64,000 nucleotides of DNA from assembly GCA_019635875.1 (NCBI GenBank), contig JAHBYP010000004.1, forward strand, positions 264,001-328,000. The letters run 5' to 3'. Of this stretch, positions 27,008 through 35,540 are shown piece by piece. Under the pieces are notes generated by a model that did not search any database, was not told where the DNA came from, and was given only the letters and a program-made list of their open reading frames with translations. Every line of letters begins with the position of its first letter. Positions within the stretch are counted from its first letter, which is position 1. The position numbers were made by a program, and so were the translations under genes. The DNA comes from Alphaproteobacteria bacterium (GTDB taxonomy: Bacteria > Pseudomonadota > Alphaproteobacteria > Reyranellales > Reyranellaceae).

Positions 27008-28225
27008 TCAGAAGGCGCCCCCCATTGTCCCAAAATCCACAACCCTGACGGACTCGCCGGCGCGCCGCGCGGGGTCATGCGCGGGTCGCACGATGAAGCC
27101 GTCGCAGCGCGCCATGATGCCCAACATGGAGCTGTCCTGCACCTTGAACGGCGTCGCGCTGAGCCCTCCCTGTTCGTCGCGCACCAGGCTCGCGCGCACA
27201 TAGTCCTCGCGCGTGTCGTTGGCGCCGACATCGACCGCCAGGGTCGCGATCGTCGTCGCCACGGCGTCGCCCGGCAGGCCGCTCATGCGATCCAGCGCGG
27301 GCCGCAGGAAGAGCAGCGCGCAGACCAGGGTCGAGACCGGATTGCCCGGCAGGCCCAGCGCCTTGCAGCCCGGCGTGTCGGCGAACATCAGCGGCTTGCC
27401 CGGACGCATGGCGATGCGCCAGAAGTCGAGCGAGAAGCCCTCGGCCTTCAGCACGTCCTGCACCAGGTCGTGGTCGCCCACCGAGGCGCCGCCCAGCGTC
27501 ACCAGCAGGTCGAAGCGCTTGGCGGCGGCGACGTGGCGGCCGATCACGCCGCGATCGTCGCGCGCGATGCCCAGCACCGTGGGCTCGCCGCCCCATTTCC
27601 TGACCAGCGCCGCGACCGCGAGGCTTGAGGAGGAGACGATGCGATTGGCGCCGACCGGCTCGCCCGGCATCACCAGCTCGTCGCCGGTGGCGAGAATGGC
27701 CACGCGCGGCCGGCGCCAGACCGTGAGCCACGGCACGTTCATCGCCGCCGCCAGCGCCACGTCGCGCGGCGTCAGCAGGCGGCCGGCCGCGATGCCCTCG
27801 GCGCCCTGTGAGAAGTCGAGGCCCTTGCGCCTGATGTGTCGCCCCGGCGTCGCGCCGTCGAGGATAGTCACGCTGCCCGGCGCGTCGACCCTGGTGTTCT
27901 CCTGGATGACGATGGTGTCGGCGACGGCCGGCAGCGGACCGCCGGTGAAGATGCGCACCGCCTGGCCCGGCTGCAGCGCCTGATCGTAGGAGCCGCCGGC
28001 CGGCGCGGTGCCGACCACCTGCAGCGTCGCCGGCAGCGTCGCGCAGTCGGCGCCGAGCACCGCGTAGCCGTCCATCGCCGACAGATCGGCCGATGGCTGG
28101 TCGAGGCGGGCGATCACGGGTTCGGCGAGCACGCGGCCTGTGCCGTCGGCCACCGAAATCGTTTCGGTCGCCAGCGGCGCGAAGGCGCCGACGATGCGGG
28201 CGAGGGCGTCGGCGACCGAAAGCAT
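27008..28225 (-). CDS. moeA: Molybdopterin molybdenumtransferase MoeA
   Basis: The 405-residue enzyme inserts molybdate into adenylylated molybdopterin. Its start [20 protein letters not shown] is followed by SAMDGYAV. Later are ATGDELVMPGEPVGANRIVS, TLGGASVGDHDLVQDVL and LGLPGNPVSTLVCALLFLRP, all typical of MoeA/gephyrin. The ATG at 28225 shares its A with the TGA of moaC, showing translational coupling; a longer upstream frame overlaps moaC and is not used. Confidence 0.95.
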   Translation of the reverse strand: MLSVADALARIVGAFAPLATETISVADGTGRVLAEPVIARLDQPSADLSAMDGYAVLGADCATLPATLQVVGTAPAGGSYDQALQPGQAVRIFTGGPLPAVADTIVIQENTRVDAPGSVTILDGATPGRHIRRKGLDFSQGAEGIAAGRLLTPRDVALAAAMNVPWLTVWRRPRVAILATGDELVMPGEPVGANRIVSSSSLAVAALVRKWGGEPTVLGIARDDRGVIGRHVAAAKRFDLLVTLGGASVGDHDLVQDVLKAEGFSLDFWRIAMRPGKPLMFADTPGCKALGLPGNPVSTLVCALLFLRPALDRMSGLPGDAVATTIATLAVDVGANDTREDYVRASLVRDEQGGLSATPFKVQDSSMLGIMARCDGFIVRPAHDPARRAGESVRVVDFGTMGGAF

Positions 28226-28701
28226 CAGGGAGCCTCGTAGGTGCCCGACTTGCCGCCGGACTTGTGGACCAGCCGGACCTCGCCGATCGCCATGCCGCGG
28301 TCGGCCGACTTGCACATGTCGTAGACGGTCAGCGCCGCGATCGAGGCCGCCGTCAGCGCCTCCATCTCGACGCCGGTCCTGCCGCGCAGACGACATGTGG
28401 CCTCGATCTCGACGCTCGAGGTCGTCGGATCGCAGCGCAGGGTGACCTCCACCGAGGTCAGCGCCAGCGGGTGGCAGAGCGGGATCAGATCCGAGGTGCG
28501 CTTGGCCGCCATGATGCCGGCGAGTTGCGCCACCGCCAGCACGTCGCCTTTGGCCACGGCCTTGTCCTGGATCAGGCGCAGGGTTTCGGGCTTCATGCGC
28601 ACCGAGGCGCGCGCCGTCGCCACCCGCTCGGTCTCGGCCTTGCCGCCGACATCGACCATGCGGGCGTTGCCTTCGGGGTCGAAATGGGTGAGGTCGCTCA
28701 C
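28225..28701 (-). CDS. moaC: Cyclic pyranopterin monophosphate synthase MoaC
   Basis: The 158-residue enzyme completes the formation of cPMP from the MoaA product in molybdenum cofactor synthesis. Signatures are [37 protein letters not shown] (active-site His) and [20 protein letters not shown] with MCKSADRGM. Length is normal. The start overlaps the trpC stop (ATGA) and the end overlaps moeA, so trpC-moaC-moeA form one coupled unit. Confidence 0.96.
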   Translation of the reverse strand: MSDLTHFDPEGNARMVDVGGKAETERVATARASVRMKPETLRLIQDKAVAKGDVLAVAQLAGIMAAKRTSDLIPLCHPLALTSVEVTLRCDPTTSSVEIEATCRLRGRTGVEMEALTAASIAALTVYDMCKSADRGMAIGEVRLVHKSGGKSGTYEAP

Positions 28702-29558
28702 GCCGCCACCAGGGGCAGGGGATCGGCGATCATTGCCCGTACCGCCGCGGCGACGTCCGGCTTGCGCATGAAGCTCTCGCCGATCAGGAAGCAGCGCGCC
28801 CCCGCCTCAGCCATGCGGGCGAGATCACGCGGACTGTCCAGCCCGCTCTCCGAGATCGCCAAGCGGTCCTTGGGAACTGATTTCATCAGATCAAGCGTTA
28901 CCTGAAGAGACACGCTTAACGTGTTGAGATTTCTGTTATTAATGCCAAGTAGCTGAGATTTTAGTTTAAGCGCTCGTTCAAGCTCAGCTTGATCGTGAAT
29001 CTCGATCAGCACGTCCATGCCCCAAGTCTCGGCGGCTGCATGCAGGTCGGCCGCCAGGCCGTCGGAAAGGCAGGCCATGATCAGCAGGATGCAGTCGGCC
29101 CCGAGCGCGCGGCTCTCGACTACCTGGTAGGGGTCGATGACGAAGTCCTTGCGCAGGGCGGGCAGCGACGGGGCGGCGGCGCGGGCAGCGACCAGATAGG
29201 AATCATCGCCCTGGAAGTACGGGGTGTCGGTCAGCACCGACAGGCAGGTCGCGCCGCCGGCGGCGTATCCGGCGGCCAGCGAGGGCGGGTCGAAATCCGG
29301 GCGAATCAACCCCTTGGACGGCGAGGCCTTCTTGATCTCGGCGATCAGGCCGTAGCGGCCGGCGGCAACCGCCGCCTGCAACGCCCTGGCGAAGCCGCGC
29401 GTCGGACCGGCGGCGCGGGCATCGGACTCGAGCGAGCCCAGCGGGCGCTCCTTCTTGCGCCGCTCCACCAGCGCTGCCTTGTCGGCGCAGATCTTGTCCA
29501 GCGCCGTGCCGGTCGCGGCAAAGCCGGCGATCATCTTCAGGGTATCGCTGTCGGCCAT
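28698..29558 (-). CDS. trpC: Indole-3-glycerol phosphate synthase
   Basis: This 286-residue TIM-barrel enzyme of tryptophan synthesis has [55 protein letters not shown] and [16 protein letters not shown]. All catalytic regions are present. A segment around 28875-28995 is sharply AT-rich (28921-28980 is only 22/60 GC in a GC-rich gene) although the frame is intact and the encoded [12 protein letters not shown] is highly conserved. That suggests a recombined patch. It lies 7 bases after trpD. Confidence 0.95.
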   Translation of the reverse strand: MADSDTLKMIAGFAATGTALDKICADKAALVERRKKERPLGSLESDARAAGPTRGFARALQAAVAAGRYGLIAEIKKASPSKGLIRPDFDPPSLAAGYAAGGATCLSVLTDTPYFQGDDSYLVAARAAAPSLPALRKDFVIDPYQVVESRALGADCILLIMACLSDGLAADLHAAAETWGMDVLIEIHDQAELERALKLKSQLLGINNRNLNTLSVSLQVTLDLMKSVPKDRLAISESGLDSPRDLARMAEAGARCFLIGESFMRKPDVAAAVRAMIADPLPLVAA

Positions 29559-29565
29559 CTCGTCC

Positions 29566-30618
29566 TCACGCCGCTACCGGGCCGCAGAGCTCGACCAGCC
29601 GGGCCAGCGCGGCCCTGGCGGCACCCGAGTCGATCGACTGCGCGGCCTGCGCCACGCCCTGCCGCAGATCCTGCGCCTTGCCGGCGACCGTCAGCGCCGC
29701 GGCGCTGTTGAGCAGCACGATATCGCGAAACGCGCCGGACTCGCCTGCCAGCACGGCATGAATGGCGCGGGCATTGTGCGCCGGATCGCCACCCCTGAGC
29801 TGCTCGAGAGTGCTGCGCGACAGGCCGGCGTCCTCCGGCGCGATCTCGAGCTCACGCACCGTGACCGTGCCGCCGGCATCACGCGTCATCTCGGCGGCGT
29901 AGGTCGTCGTCGTCGTGGTGATCTCGTCCATGCCATCCGCACCGTGCACGACCAGCGCCCGTTCCAGTCCCAGCCGGCCCAAGGCGCCGGCGACCAGCGG
30001 CACCCAGCGGCGCTCGTAGACGCCCACCAGCTGGCGCTTCACCAGCGCCGGATTCGAGAGCGGTCCCAGCAGGTTGAAGATGGTGCGCGTCGGCGCGAGC
30101 TCCACCCGCGGACCGGCGACATTGCGCATGGCGCTGTGATGTCGTGGCGCCATCAGGAAGCAGATCCTCGCCTCGGCCAGTGCCCGCTGCAGGGTGGGGA
30201 TCGGCACGTCCATGCCGACGCCCAGGGCCGACAGCACGTCGCCGGCGCCCGATTTCGAGGTGAAGGCGCGGTTGCCGTGCTTGGCCACCGGCACGCCGCA
30301 GCCGGCCACCACCAGCGCCGAGGTGGTCGAGACATTATAGGTGCCATGGTGGTCGCCGCCGGTGCCGACGATATCGATCGTGCCCTCGGGCGCCTCGACG
30401 TGCAGCACCTTGTTGCGCAAGACGCGTGCGCCGCCGGCCAGCTCCTCGACGCTTTCGCCGCGCACCCGCAATGCCATCAGGAACGCGCCCATCTGCGCCG
30501 GGGTGGCGTTGCCGGCGGTCATGATGTCGAAGGCGCGCTCGGCCTCGCTCTCGGCGAGGCTGGCACCGGTGCCGACCTTGGCGAGAAGCTGGCGGAATTC
30601 GTCGATGTCACCGCTCAC
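29566..30618 (-). CDS. trpD: Anthranilate phosphoribosyltransferase
   Basis: The 350-residue enzyme joins anthranilate to PRPP. The PRPP/anthranilate motifs are [20 protein letters not shown] and [40 protein letters not shown] and [13 protein letters not shown] follow. Length is normal. It is the first gene of the trpD-trpC-moaC-moeA run on the minus strand. The trpG gene, which normally precedes it, is about 26 kb away at 56617-57219, so the region between was probably inserted or rearranged. Confidence 0.96.
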   Translation of the reverse strand: MSGDIDEFRQLLAKVGTGASLAESEAERAFDIMTAGNATPAQMGAFLMALRVRGESVEELAGGARVLRNKVLHVEAPEGTIDIVGTGGDHHGTYNVSTTSALVVAGCGVPVAKHGNRAFTSKSGAGDVLSALGVGMDVPIPTLQRALAEARICFLMAPRHHSAMRNVAGPRVELAPTRTIFNLLGPLSNPALVKRQLVGVYERRWVPLVAGALGRLGLERALVVHGADGMDEITTTTTTYAAEMTRDAGGTVTVRELEIAPEDAGLSRSTLEQLRGGDPAHNARAIHAVLAGESGAFRDIVLLNSAAALTVAGKAQDLRQGVAQAAQSIDSGAARAALARLVELCGPVAA

Positions 30619-30690
30619 GAGGGGCGCCGCTCCGGAAAATTACCCAATGCGCGCAGCTATAGCGATTGTGGATCGTCACGCGCAATTCAT

Positions 30691-30718
30691 GTGACGGCCG
30701 CCGATTTTGTGGTAATAT
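30691..30718 (+). promoter_or_regulatory. Possible sigma-70 promoter for the tandem protease cassette
   Basis: GTGACG (30691-30696) and TAATAT (30713-30718) resemble -35 and -10 hexamers at 16-base spacing. They lie in an AT-rich gap 40 bases before the first protease gene. Each hexamer matches the consensus at four of six positions, so this is a weak prediction. Confidence 0.35.
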
Positions 30719-30758
30719 GAGTGAGTAATTACTTTTCACACGACAGGGGGATTTCGTC

Positions 30759-31448
30759 ATGTCCTGGTTCGTGCGCCTTTCGCGGTTCGCCAGCGTCCAC
30801 ATGGTCCGTTCCCAGGACAAGAACATGTCCTGCGGCATGGCATCGATCGTGATGATCAACTTCAAGATCAAGAAGGGCCTGATGTTCGCCGGCATGGCCG
30901 CCGGCGCCCAGCTTTCGGCCAGCGGCATTCCCGGTGGCAGCTATGTCGGTCAGACGCTGTCGAAGGCGGCGTTCGACTACGCGGTCAAGAGCGAGCAGGA
31001 GGTCTATAAGCTGTACGAGAAGGCCAAGGGCTCGGCGCACGACTTCAACACGACCGGTGCGACGCCTTCCCTCTATCCGCAGGTGCTGTCCGATCTCGGC
31101 CTCGGCCAATGGGAACGCGCCAATGTCGGCGAGGCAGGCATCGCCCAGGCGATCATCGACGCCACCGCCGGCGGCACCCCCTGCATGGTCGGCGTGTCGT
31201 GGGATGGCGGCGGCGGTCATGCGGTGGTCTGCGACGAGACGCACGACTTCCTGGGCAACAAGTACCTGTGCATCTGCGATCCATGGAACGGCGAGCTCTA
31301 CGTGGTCTCGTGCACGCCCGGCTCGACGGTGCGCTACGACGCCAGCGACAAGCCGATCTCGACCGGCACGCTGTTCGGCGGCAATGCGAACACCTACGGC
31401 GCGACCAAGGGCAAGCTCAACGGCGGCATCACGCGCAAGAAGAGCTGA
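30759..31448 (+). CDS. Papain-like / C39-like cysteine protease, copy 1
   Basis: The 229-residue product has the order of catalytic motifs seen in C39 and papain-like peptidases. Gln19 (VRSQD) stands before Cys25 (NMSCGMAS), His154 follows (DGGGGHAVVCDE), then Asp174 (CICDPWNGEL). There is no signal peptide; the N terminus MSWFVRLSRFASVHMV is shared with the next gene. A Gly/Ala/Met-rich insert (about 40-68) lies after the Cys helix. C39 peptidases often process double-glycine leaders, but no ABC exporter is fused or adjacent. Substrate and function are unknown. The close paralogue follows after 22 bases. Confidence 0.65.
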   Translation: MSWFVRLSRFASVHMVRSQDKNMSCGMASIVMINFKIKKGLMFAGMAAGAQLSASGIPGGSYVGQTLSKAAFDYAVKSEQEVYKLYEKAKGSAHDFNTTGATPSLYPQVLSDLGLGQWERANVGEAGIAQAIIDATAGGTPCMVGVSWDGGGGHAVVCDETHDFLGNKYLCICDPWNGELYVVSCTPGSTVRYDASDKPISTGTLFGGNANTYGATKGKLNGGITRKKS

Positions 31449-31470
31449 ACGCTGAAGGGAGGATCGAACG

Positions 31471-32160
31471 ATGTCGTGGTTCGTCAGGTTGACCCGGTTC
31501 GGCAGCGTGCACATGGTGCGCTCGCAGGACCAGTCGAACTCGTGCGCGATGGCCTCGGTCATCATGATCAATTTCAAGATGAAGAAGGGCGCGATGTTCG
31601 CCGGCATGGCCGCCGGCAGCAGCCTGAGCGTCAGCGGCATCCCCTTCGGCAGCTATCTCGGCCAGACCCTTTCGCGCGCCGCGGTCGACTATGCGGTGAA
31701 GAGCGAGGCCGAGGTCGCCAAGCTTTACGAGAAGGTCAAGGGCGCCTCGCATGATTTCGAGAAGAACGGCGCCAAGCCGACCTTCCTGCCGCCGATCATG
31801 AGCGACCTGGGCCTTGGCCAGTGGGAAACCATCAATGTCGGCGAGGCCGGCCTGGCGCAGGCGGTGATCGATGCAACCAAGGACGGCACGCCGGTATTGC
31901 TCGCCTGCGTCTGGGACGCCGGCGGCGGTCACGCCCTGGTCGTCGACCAGGTGCACAGCTTCATGGGCAAGACCTACTTCTGCGTCTGCGATCCATGGGA
32001 CGCGGAGCTGCGCATCATCGGCGCGACCGCCGGCAGCACCGTGCGCTACGACGGCAGCGACAAGCCGATCTCGGTCTCGTTCGGCGGCGACCGTCGCGAG
32101 TACTCGGCAGGCAACAACAAGGGCAAGTTCGACGGCCGCATCGTGCGGCCCAAGAAGTAG
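31471..32160 (+). CDS. Papain-like / C39-like cysteine protease, copy 2 (tandem paralogue)
   Basis: This product is also 229 residues and aligns with copy 1 along its whole length without gaps in the catalytic parts. Gln19, Cys25 (SNSCAMAS), His154 (DAGGGHALVVDQ) and Asp174 (CVCDPWDAEL) are all kept. The residue after the Cys is Ala instead of Gly. The last 30 residues differ most (SFGGDRREYSAGNNKGKF). A strong GGGAGGA ribosome site lies 9 bases before the ATG. The two genes arose by duplication and are probably co-transcribed. Confidence 0.65.
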   Translation: MSWFVRLTRFGSVHMVRSQDQSNSCAMASVIMINFKMKKGAMFAGMAAGSSLSVSGIPFGSYLGQTLSRAAVDYAVKSEAEVAKLYEKVKGASHDFEKNGAKPTFLPPIMSDLGLGQWETINVGEAGLAQAVIDATKDGTPVLLACVWDAGGGHALVVDQVHSFMGKTYFCVCDPWDAELRIIGATAGSTVRYDGSDKPISVSFGGDRREYSAGNNKGKFDGRIVRPKK

Positions 32161-32294
32161 TGCGGGCGGGGTTGGCTCCATGGGGTCTCGCGCGCAATCA
32201 GCCTGATGATTCCTGGGGGAGGTCAAGTACGCTCGCATCGCGCGCGGCGTGATTCGGGTCCGCGTTCACTGAATCAAAAACAGGAGGATGGCGC

Positions 32295-33101
32295 ATGTCC
32301 GACACCAATCACGACACTGCCGCAACCGCCCTGATGGCACTGAAATCGGCGGCCGCGACTTTTGCCCAGCAGTTCATTCAGGACAGCGCCGCGCGCAAGG
32401 CCTATCTCCAGTACACCGCCGAGTTCGCCTCGAACATCTGGGACAGCTACGCGGCGGGAAACATGACCGCCCGCGAGGCCGCCGAAGCGGCCAACCAGAT
32501 GCGCAACGAGATCATGGAGGCGACGCGGCTGAAGCTGAGCCCGATCGGCAAGGCCGCGTCGGTCGCCCTCAAGGAGAAGGGCAAGCTGCTCGAGGAACTG
32601 CTCGAGCACTACGCCAAGAAGATGTTCAAGAAGGGCTTCCATGAGCTCGACGCGGCCGGGCAGACCGCGGTTTACGAGGAGGTGGTAAAGGCCTCCGGCC
32701 GCGCCAATCCACGCGTCTCGGCGAAGGCCGCCCGTATGGGCAAGCTCGCCCGCGGCCTTTGGGTCATCACCATCGGCATCGCCGTCTACAACATCGCCAC
32801 GTCCGAGAACATGGTCCACCAGGCATGCAAGGAGGCGATGTCGCTGGGCACCTCGATCGTCATGGGCACCGCCGTCGGCGCGGTCGGCGGCGCGCGCTTC
32901 GGGCCCTGGGGCGCCGCAGTCGGCGCGCTCATCGGCGGCGTGCTGGGCGGCATCATGGGGGAGGAGTTCTTCGATCTCATGATCAAGTCGTCCGCCGTGC
33001 GCAAGCCGGTCTGCGAGCCCGGCAAGTCGTGCTACCTCGGCATGGGTGCGGTGCAGCGGCCCGACGGCATCATCGTGCAGGCCTTCGGCCCGAAATTGTG
33101 A
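32295..33101 (+). CDS. Glycine-zipper membrane protein of unknown function (possible pore-former or effector)
   Basis: The 268-residue product is not recognised as a known family. Residues 1-150 are charged and helical (LKEKGKLLEELLEHYAKKMF). A membrane helix lies at about 154-169 (LWVITIGIAVYNIATS). A long glycine zipper follows at about 185-222 (GTSIVMGTAVGAVGGARFG then AAVGALIGGVLGGIMG). Two cysteines sit in the tail (Cys240, Cys246). Glycine zippers occur in membrane-inserting toxins and in structural membrane proteins. GGAGGAT precedes the ATG. The next gene starts within its stop codon. By layout it could be a toxin with a coupled partner, but that is inference. Confidence 0.6.
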   Translation: MSDTNHDTAATALMALKSAAATFAQQFIQDSAARKAYLQYTAEFASNIWDSYAAGNMTAREAAEAANQMRNEIMEATRLKLSPIGKAASVALKEKGKLLEELLEHYAKKMFKKGFHELDAAGQTAVYEEVVKASGRANPRVSAKAARMGKLARGLWVITIGIAVYNIATSENMVHQACKEAMSLGTSIVMGTAVGAVGGARFGPWGAAVGALIGGVLGGIMGEEFFDLMIKSSAVRKPVCEPGKSCYLGMGAVQRPDGIIVQAFGPKL

Positions 33102-33484
33102 GCGCGTTGCGGCCAGGCAGGATCTTCTCCCTGGGTCCCGCGTCGCCCGACGCCGCCCGATCGCCGCTGCTCGCCGGCGGCGATGTGGTGGGCGAGGTCG
33201 AGGGGCGCCGCATCGAGGCGCAGTTCACCGACGGCCGATATCACCTGCTGTTCGTGACCTGGGATTCGCCCTACGAGGAGGAACTCACGATCGTCCTGCT
33301 CGACGAGCGCTTGCGCGAGCGCGATCGCCGTCGCCTGGGCGGTCCATGGCAACCCGGCATCCTGTCGGACCTAGCCTGCCGGGAGGACTCGATCCGCTTC
33401 CGCTTTCCGCACGCGCAGGTCCACGAGGTCAGCGTGCGATCGACGTTGAAGGGTCCGCGGTTGAAGCTGCGCTCGGAGTCATAG
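33098..33484 (+). CDS. Small soluble protein translationally coupled to the glycine-zipper gene
   Basis: This 128-residue product starts at a GTG inside the preceding stop codon (GTGA at 33098-33101), so translation is coupled. It has no signal peptide or membrane span and is rich in Arg and Glu with a beta-type pattern (FTDGRYHLLFVTWDSPYEEE, LTIVLLDERLRERDRRRL). I recognise no family. Coupling to a membrane-active-looking protein makes an immunity or chaperone role conceivable, without direct evidence. Its last 56 bases overlap the end of the convergent btaB gene. Confidence 0.55.
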   Translation: MSALRPGRIFSLGPASPDAARSPLLAGGDVVGEVEGRRIEAQFTDGRYHLLFVTWDSPYEEELTIVLLDERLRERDRRRLGGPWQPGILSDLACREDSIRFRFPHAQVHEVSVRSTLKGPRLKLRSES

Positions 33485-34118
33485 GCAACGCCAGCACGGC
33501 ATAGCGCGCATAATCCCGGTGCGGCCGCTCGCAGCGCAGCGTGGCGCCAAGCGTCGCTGCACGTTCCGCCAGCGCGGCTTCGAGCTCGGCGTGCGGCGTG
33601 ACGTGGAAGGCCGCCAGCCAGCGCCGCAATGCGAAGCGAAATATTGCCGGCAGCCGCGACTGCTCGCCGAAATCGACGACGTGGAGCTGGCCGCCGGGTG
33701 CCACCGCGCCGATCGCTTGCGCCAGCGCCTCGCGCCAGGGCGGGATCATTGACAGGCTGTAGGAGGCGAAGACGCGCTGGAAGCGCGCGACGCCGAACAG
33801 CGCCTGTGGATCGAACACGGCGGCATCGGCCCGGGCCAGCCGGATGCGGCGCACGAGCCCGGCGCGGCGCACGGCGCGTTCCGCCGTGGCCAGCATCTCG
33901 ACCGATAGATCGATGCCGTACAGCCGCGCCCCGGGATAGCGCTGCGCGGCGATGATCAGGTTGCGCGCGGTGCCGCAGCCGATCTCCAGGACGTGATCGC
34001 AATCCCGCGCTCTCAGTCCGGCGATCAGCCGGTCGCGGCCGAGCAGATAGAACTTGCGGGTGGCGTCGTAGACGTGGCGCTGGTGGCGGTAGATCCGGTC
34101 CATCAGCTCCTGGCTCAC
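33429..34118 (-). CDS. btaB: S-adenosylmethionine-dependent methyltransferase, probable BtaB
   Basis: The 229-residue Rossmann-fold methyltransferase has the SAM-binding motif VLEIGCGTARNLIIAAQRYP and the acidic loop LYGIDLSVEML. It opens MSQELMDRIYRHQRHVYDAT (GTG start), as in BtaB proteins. BtaB adds three methyl groups to diacylglyceryl-homoserine to give the betaine lipid DGTS. The GTG at 34118 overlaps the TGA of the gene before it (GTGA), which is the usual btaA-btaB coupling. A longer open frame upstream overlaps btaA and is not real. Its end overlaps the convergent small gene by 56 bases. Confidence 0.9.
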   Translation of the reverse strand: MSQELMDRIYRHQRHVYDATRKFYLLGRDRLIAGLRARDCDHVLEIGCGTARNLIIAAQRYPGARLYGIDLSVEMLATAERAVRRAGLVRRIRLARADAAVFDPQALFGVARFQRVFASYSLSMIPPWREALAQAIGAVAPGGQLHVVDFGEQSRLPAIFRFALRRWLAAFHVTPHAELEAALAERAATLGATLRCERPHRDYARYAVLALPMTPSAASTADPSTSIAR

Positions 34119-35296
34119 ACGCCATCCTCCTTCATATAGAGATGGAACCCGCCATAGATCGCCGAGCGGTCCCGCCGCGTCAGGTCGCGCGATAGCCCGT
34201 CCTCGTAGCGCCAGCGCGCGAGGATCGCCGGATCGACACGGCCGGGCAGCAGGCTGGGCTCGGCGGCGGTGCGGAAGATCACGCGCGCGCCGGGTCGGGC
34301 CGTGCGTGTGATCTGCCGCCACAGCGCGTTCAGATCGGCATCGTCCATCCAGTCCTGCGCGTCGAGCAGCACGTAGCGGTCGCGCGAAGCGTCCGGGCAG
34401 CCGCAGAGGTAGCTGGTCAGCGACTGGTGCAAGACCAGCACGCGGCCGGCGCGCTCGCGGATCGCCGCGAAATGCTTGCGGTGCAGATAGGGCGGCAGCG
34501 GGCCCTCGCCGCGCTCGTCGTAGCCGCGCCCGAAGGCCTGCCAGGCGAAGTAATTGTCGTCGACGCTGAAGCCGCAGACCAGCCGCTCCAGTCGCGCGCG
34601 CAGTACCGGCGCCATGTCGCCGCCGCCGGCCAGCGCGGCGTACTGGGCCGGCGGGATACCCAGGCCGTAGAGCGAGAGGCGCCGGCCAGTCGCCCAGCGC
34701 ACCAGGCGCTTGTCGAACAGCGGCGCCAACGCGCTCTCGAAGACGCTGCGCTGCTCGCCCAGCGTCCGCGCCCGCATCACGTCGCGCGGATCGATGCCGT
34801 AGGCGCGGGCCACGACATGCGCCAGGCCGATGAAGCGGCCGAGCAGGCCGTGGCGATAGAAGTCGCGCGCGAACATGCCGATGCGGCGCCGACCCAGGCC
34901 CAGCACGCGGCGGCGCTCCCAATAGAGCCGGCTCGTGGCGTCGAGCTTGGGCGCGAGGAAGCGCCAATAGGCGTCGACGTTCTCCGGCGCGTCGGCGGCA
35001 CCGAAGAAGCGGTAGAACGAGCGCCAGTCCGGCAGCTCGCGCGCCGCCGCCAGCTTCAGCCGGTTGAGCGCGACATGCGCCGGGCTGAGATCGACCGCTG
35101 TGATGCGCCCGGGATCGGCGACGAGATAGGAGAGGATGTTGCAGCCGCCCGAGGCGATGGCGACGACGTGGCTGTCCGGCCGGATCGCCAGCGCTTCCAT
35201 ATCGATATCCGGGTCTTCCCAGATCTGCGGATAGACGAGACCCTTGAACGCCAAGGCGAACAGGTACTGCAGGGCACCGTCGAACGACGACTTCAT
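34115..35296 (-). CDS. btaA: DUF3419 protein, SAM:diacylglycerol 3-amino-3-carboxypropyltransferase BtaA
   Basis: The 393-residue enzyme transfers the aminocarboxypropyl group of SAM to diacylglycerol, the first step to DGTS betaine lipid. Family features include the start FALAFKGLVYPQIWEDP, the SAM site VVAIASGGCNILSYLVADPG with ITAVDLSPAHVALNRLKL, and later VDDNYFAWQAFGRGYD with LPPYLHRKHF. There are no membrane spans; the enzyme is probably peripheral on the inner membrane. It is coupled to btaB. In other alphaproteobacteria these genes are often induced by phosphate starvation; I did not find a convincing Pho box here. Confidence 0.92.
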   Translation of the reverse strand: MKSSFDGALQYLFALAFKGLVYPQIWEDPDIDMEALAIRPDSHVVAIASGGCNILSYLVADPGRITAVDLSPAHVALNRLKLAAARELPDWRSFYRFFGAADAPENVDAYWRFLAPKLDATSRLYWERRRVLGLGRRRIGMFARDFYRHGLLGRFIGLAHVVARAYGIDPRDVMRARTLGEQRSVFESALAPLFDKRLVRWATGRRLSLYGLGIPPAQYAALAGGGDMAPVLRARLERLVCGFSVDDNYFAWQAFGRGYDERGEGPLPPYLHRKHFAAIRERAGRVLVLHQSLTSYLCGCPDASRDRYVLLDAQDWMDDADLNALWRQITRTARPGARVIFRTAAEPSLLPGRVDPAILARWRYEDGLSRDLTRRDRSAIYGGFHLYMKEDGV

Positions 35297-35368
35297 CCCG
35301 GCAGAATATCCACAGGTCGTGTCGGTTTGATGAAGCTTCCTACCAGCTGTGGTGCGTACTGCCGATGA

Positions 35369-35539
35369 TCAGTAGTCCTCGCCGTGCCGAAGAGTCTGGA
35401 CGAAGTCATAGATCAGCAGCGCGAAGACGAACGCGAAGATGATCATCAGCGGGACCGCCTGGACCCACCACACCATGATGCCGCAGAAGATCCCCAGCGT
35501 GACGATGCCAATGAGGCCTGCGATCAGGTTGGAAACCAT
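35369..35539 (-). CDS. Small two-helix membrane protein
   Basis: The 56-residue product (MVSNLIAGLIGIVTLGIFCG onward) consists almost wholly of two hydrophobic helices (about 4-25 and 28-47) with a short polar tail, LRHGEDY. It begins 1 base after the stop of the amidase gene and is on the same strand, at the end of the TRAP operon. The pattern resembles small proteins annotated with dicarboxylate transport operons, but no function is known. A longer upstream frame to 35632 overlaps the amidase and is not preferred. Confidence 0.7.
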   Translation of the reverse strand: MVSNLIAGLIGIVTLGIFCGIMVWWVQAVPLMIIFAFVFALLIYDFVQTLRHGEDY

Positions 35540-35540
35540 G

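Noticed and set aside
34119..34967. Upstream extension of the btaB frame inside btaA
   Set aside because: The extension is a shadow of btaA. The GTG at 34118 that overlaps the btaA stop is the natural coupled start.
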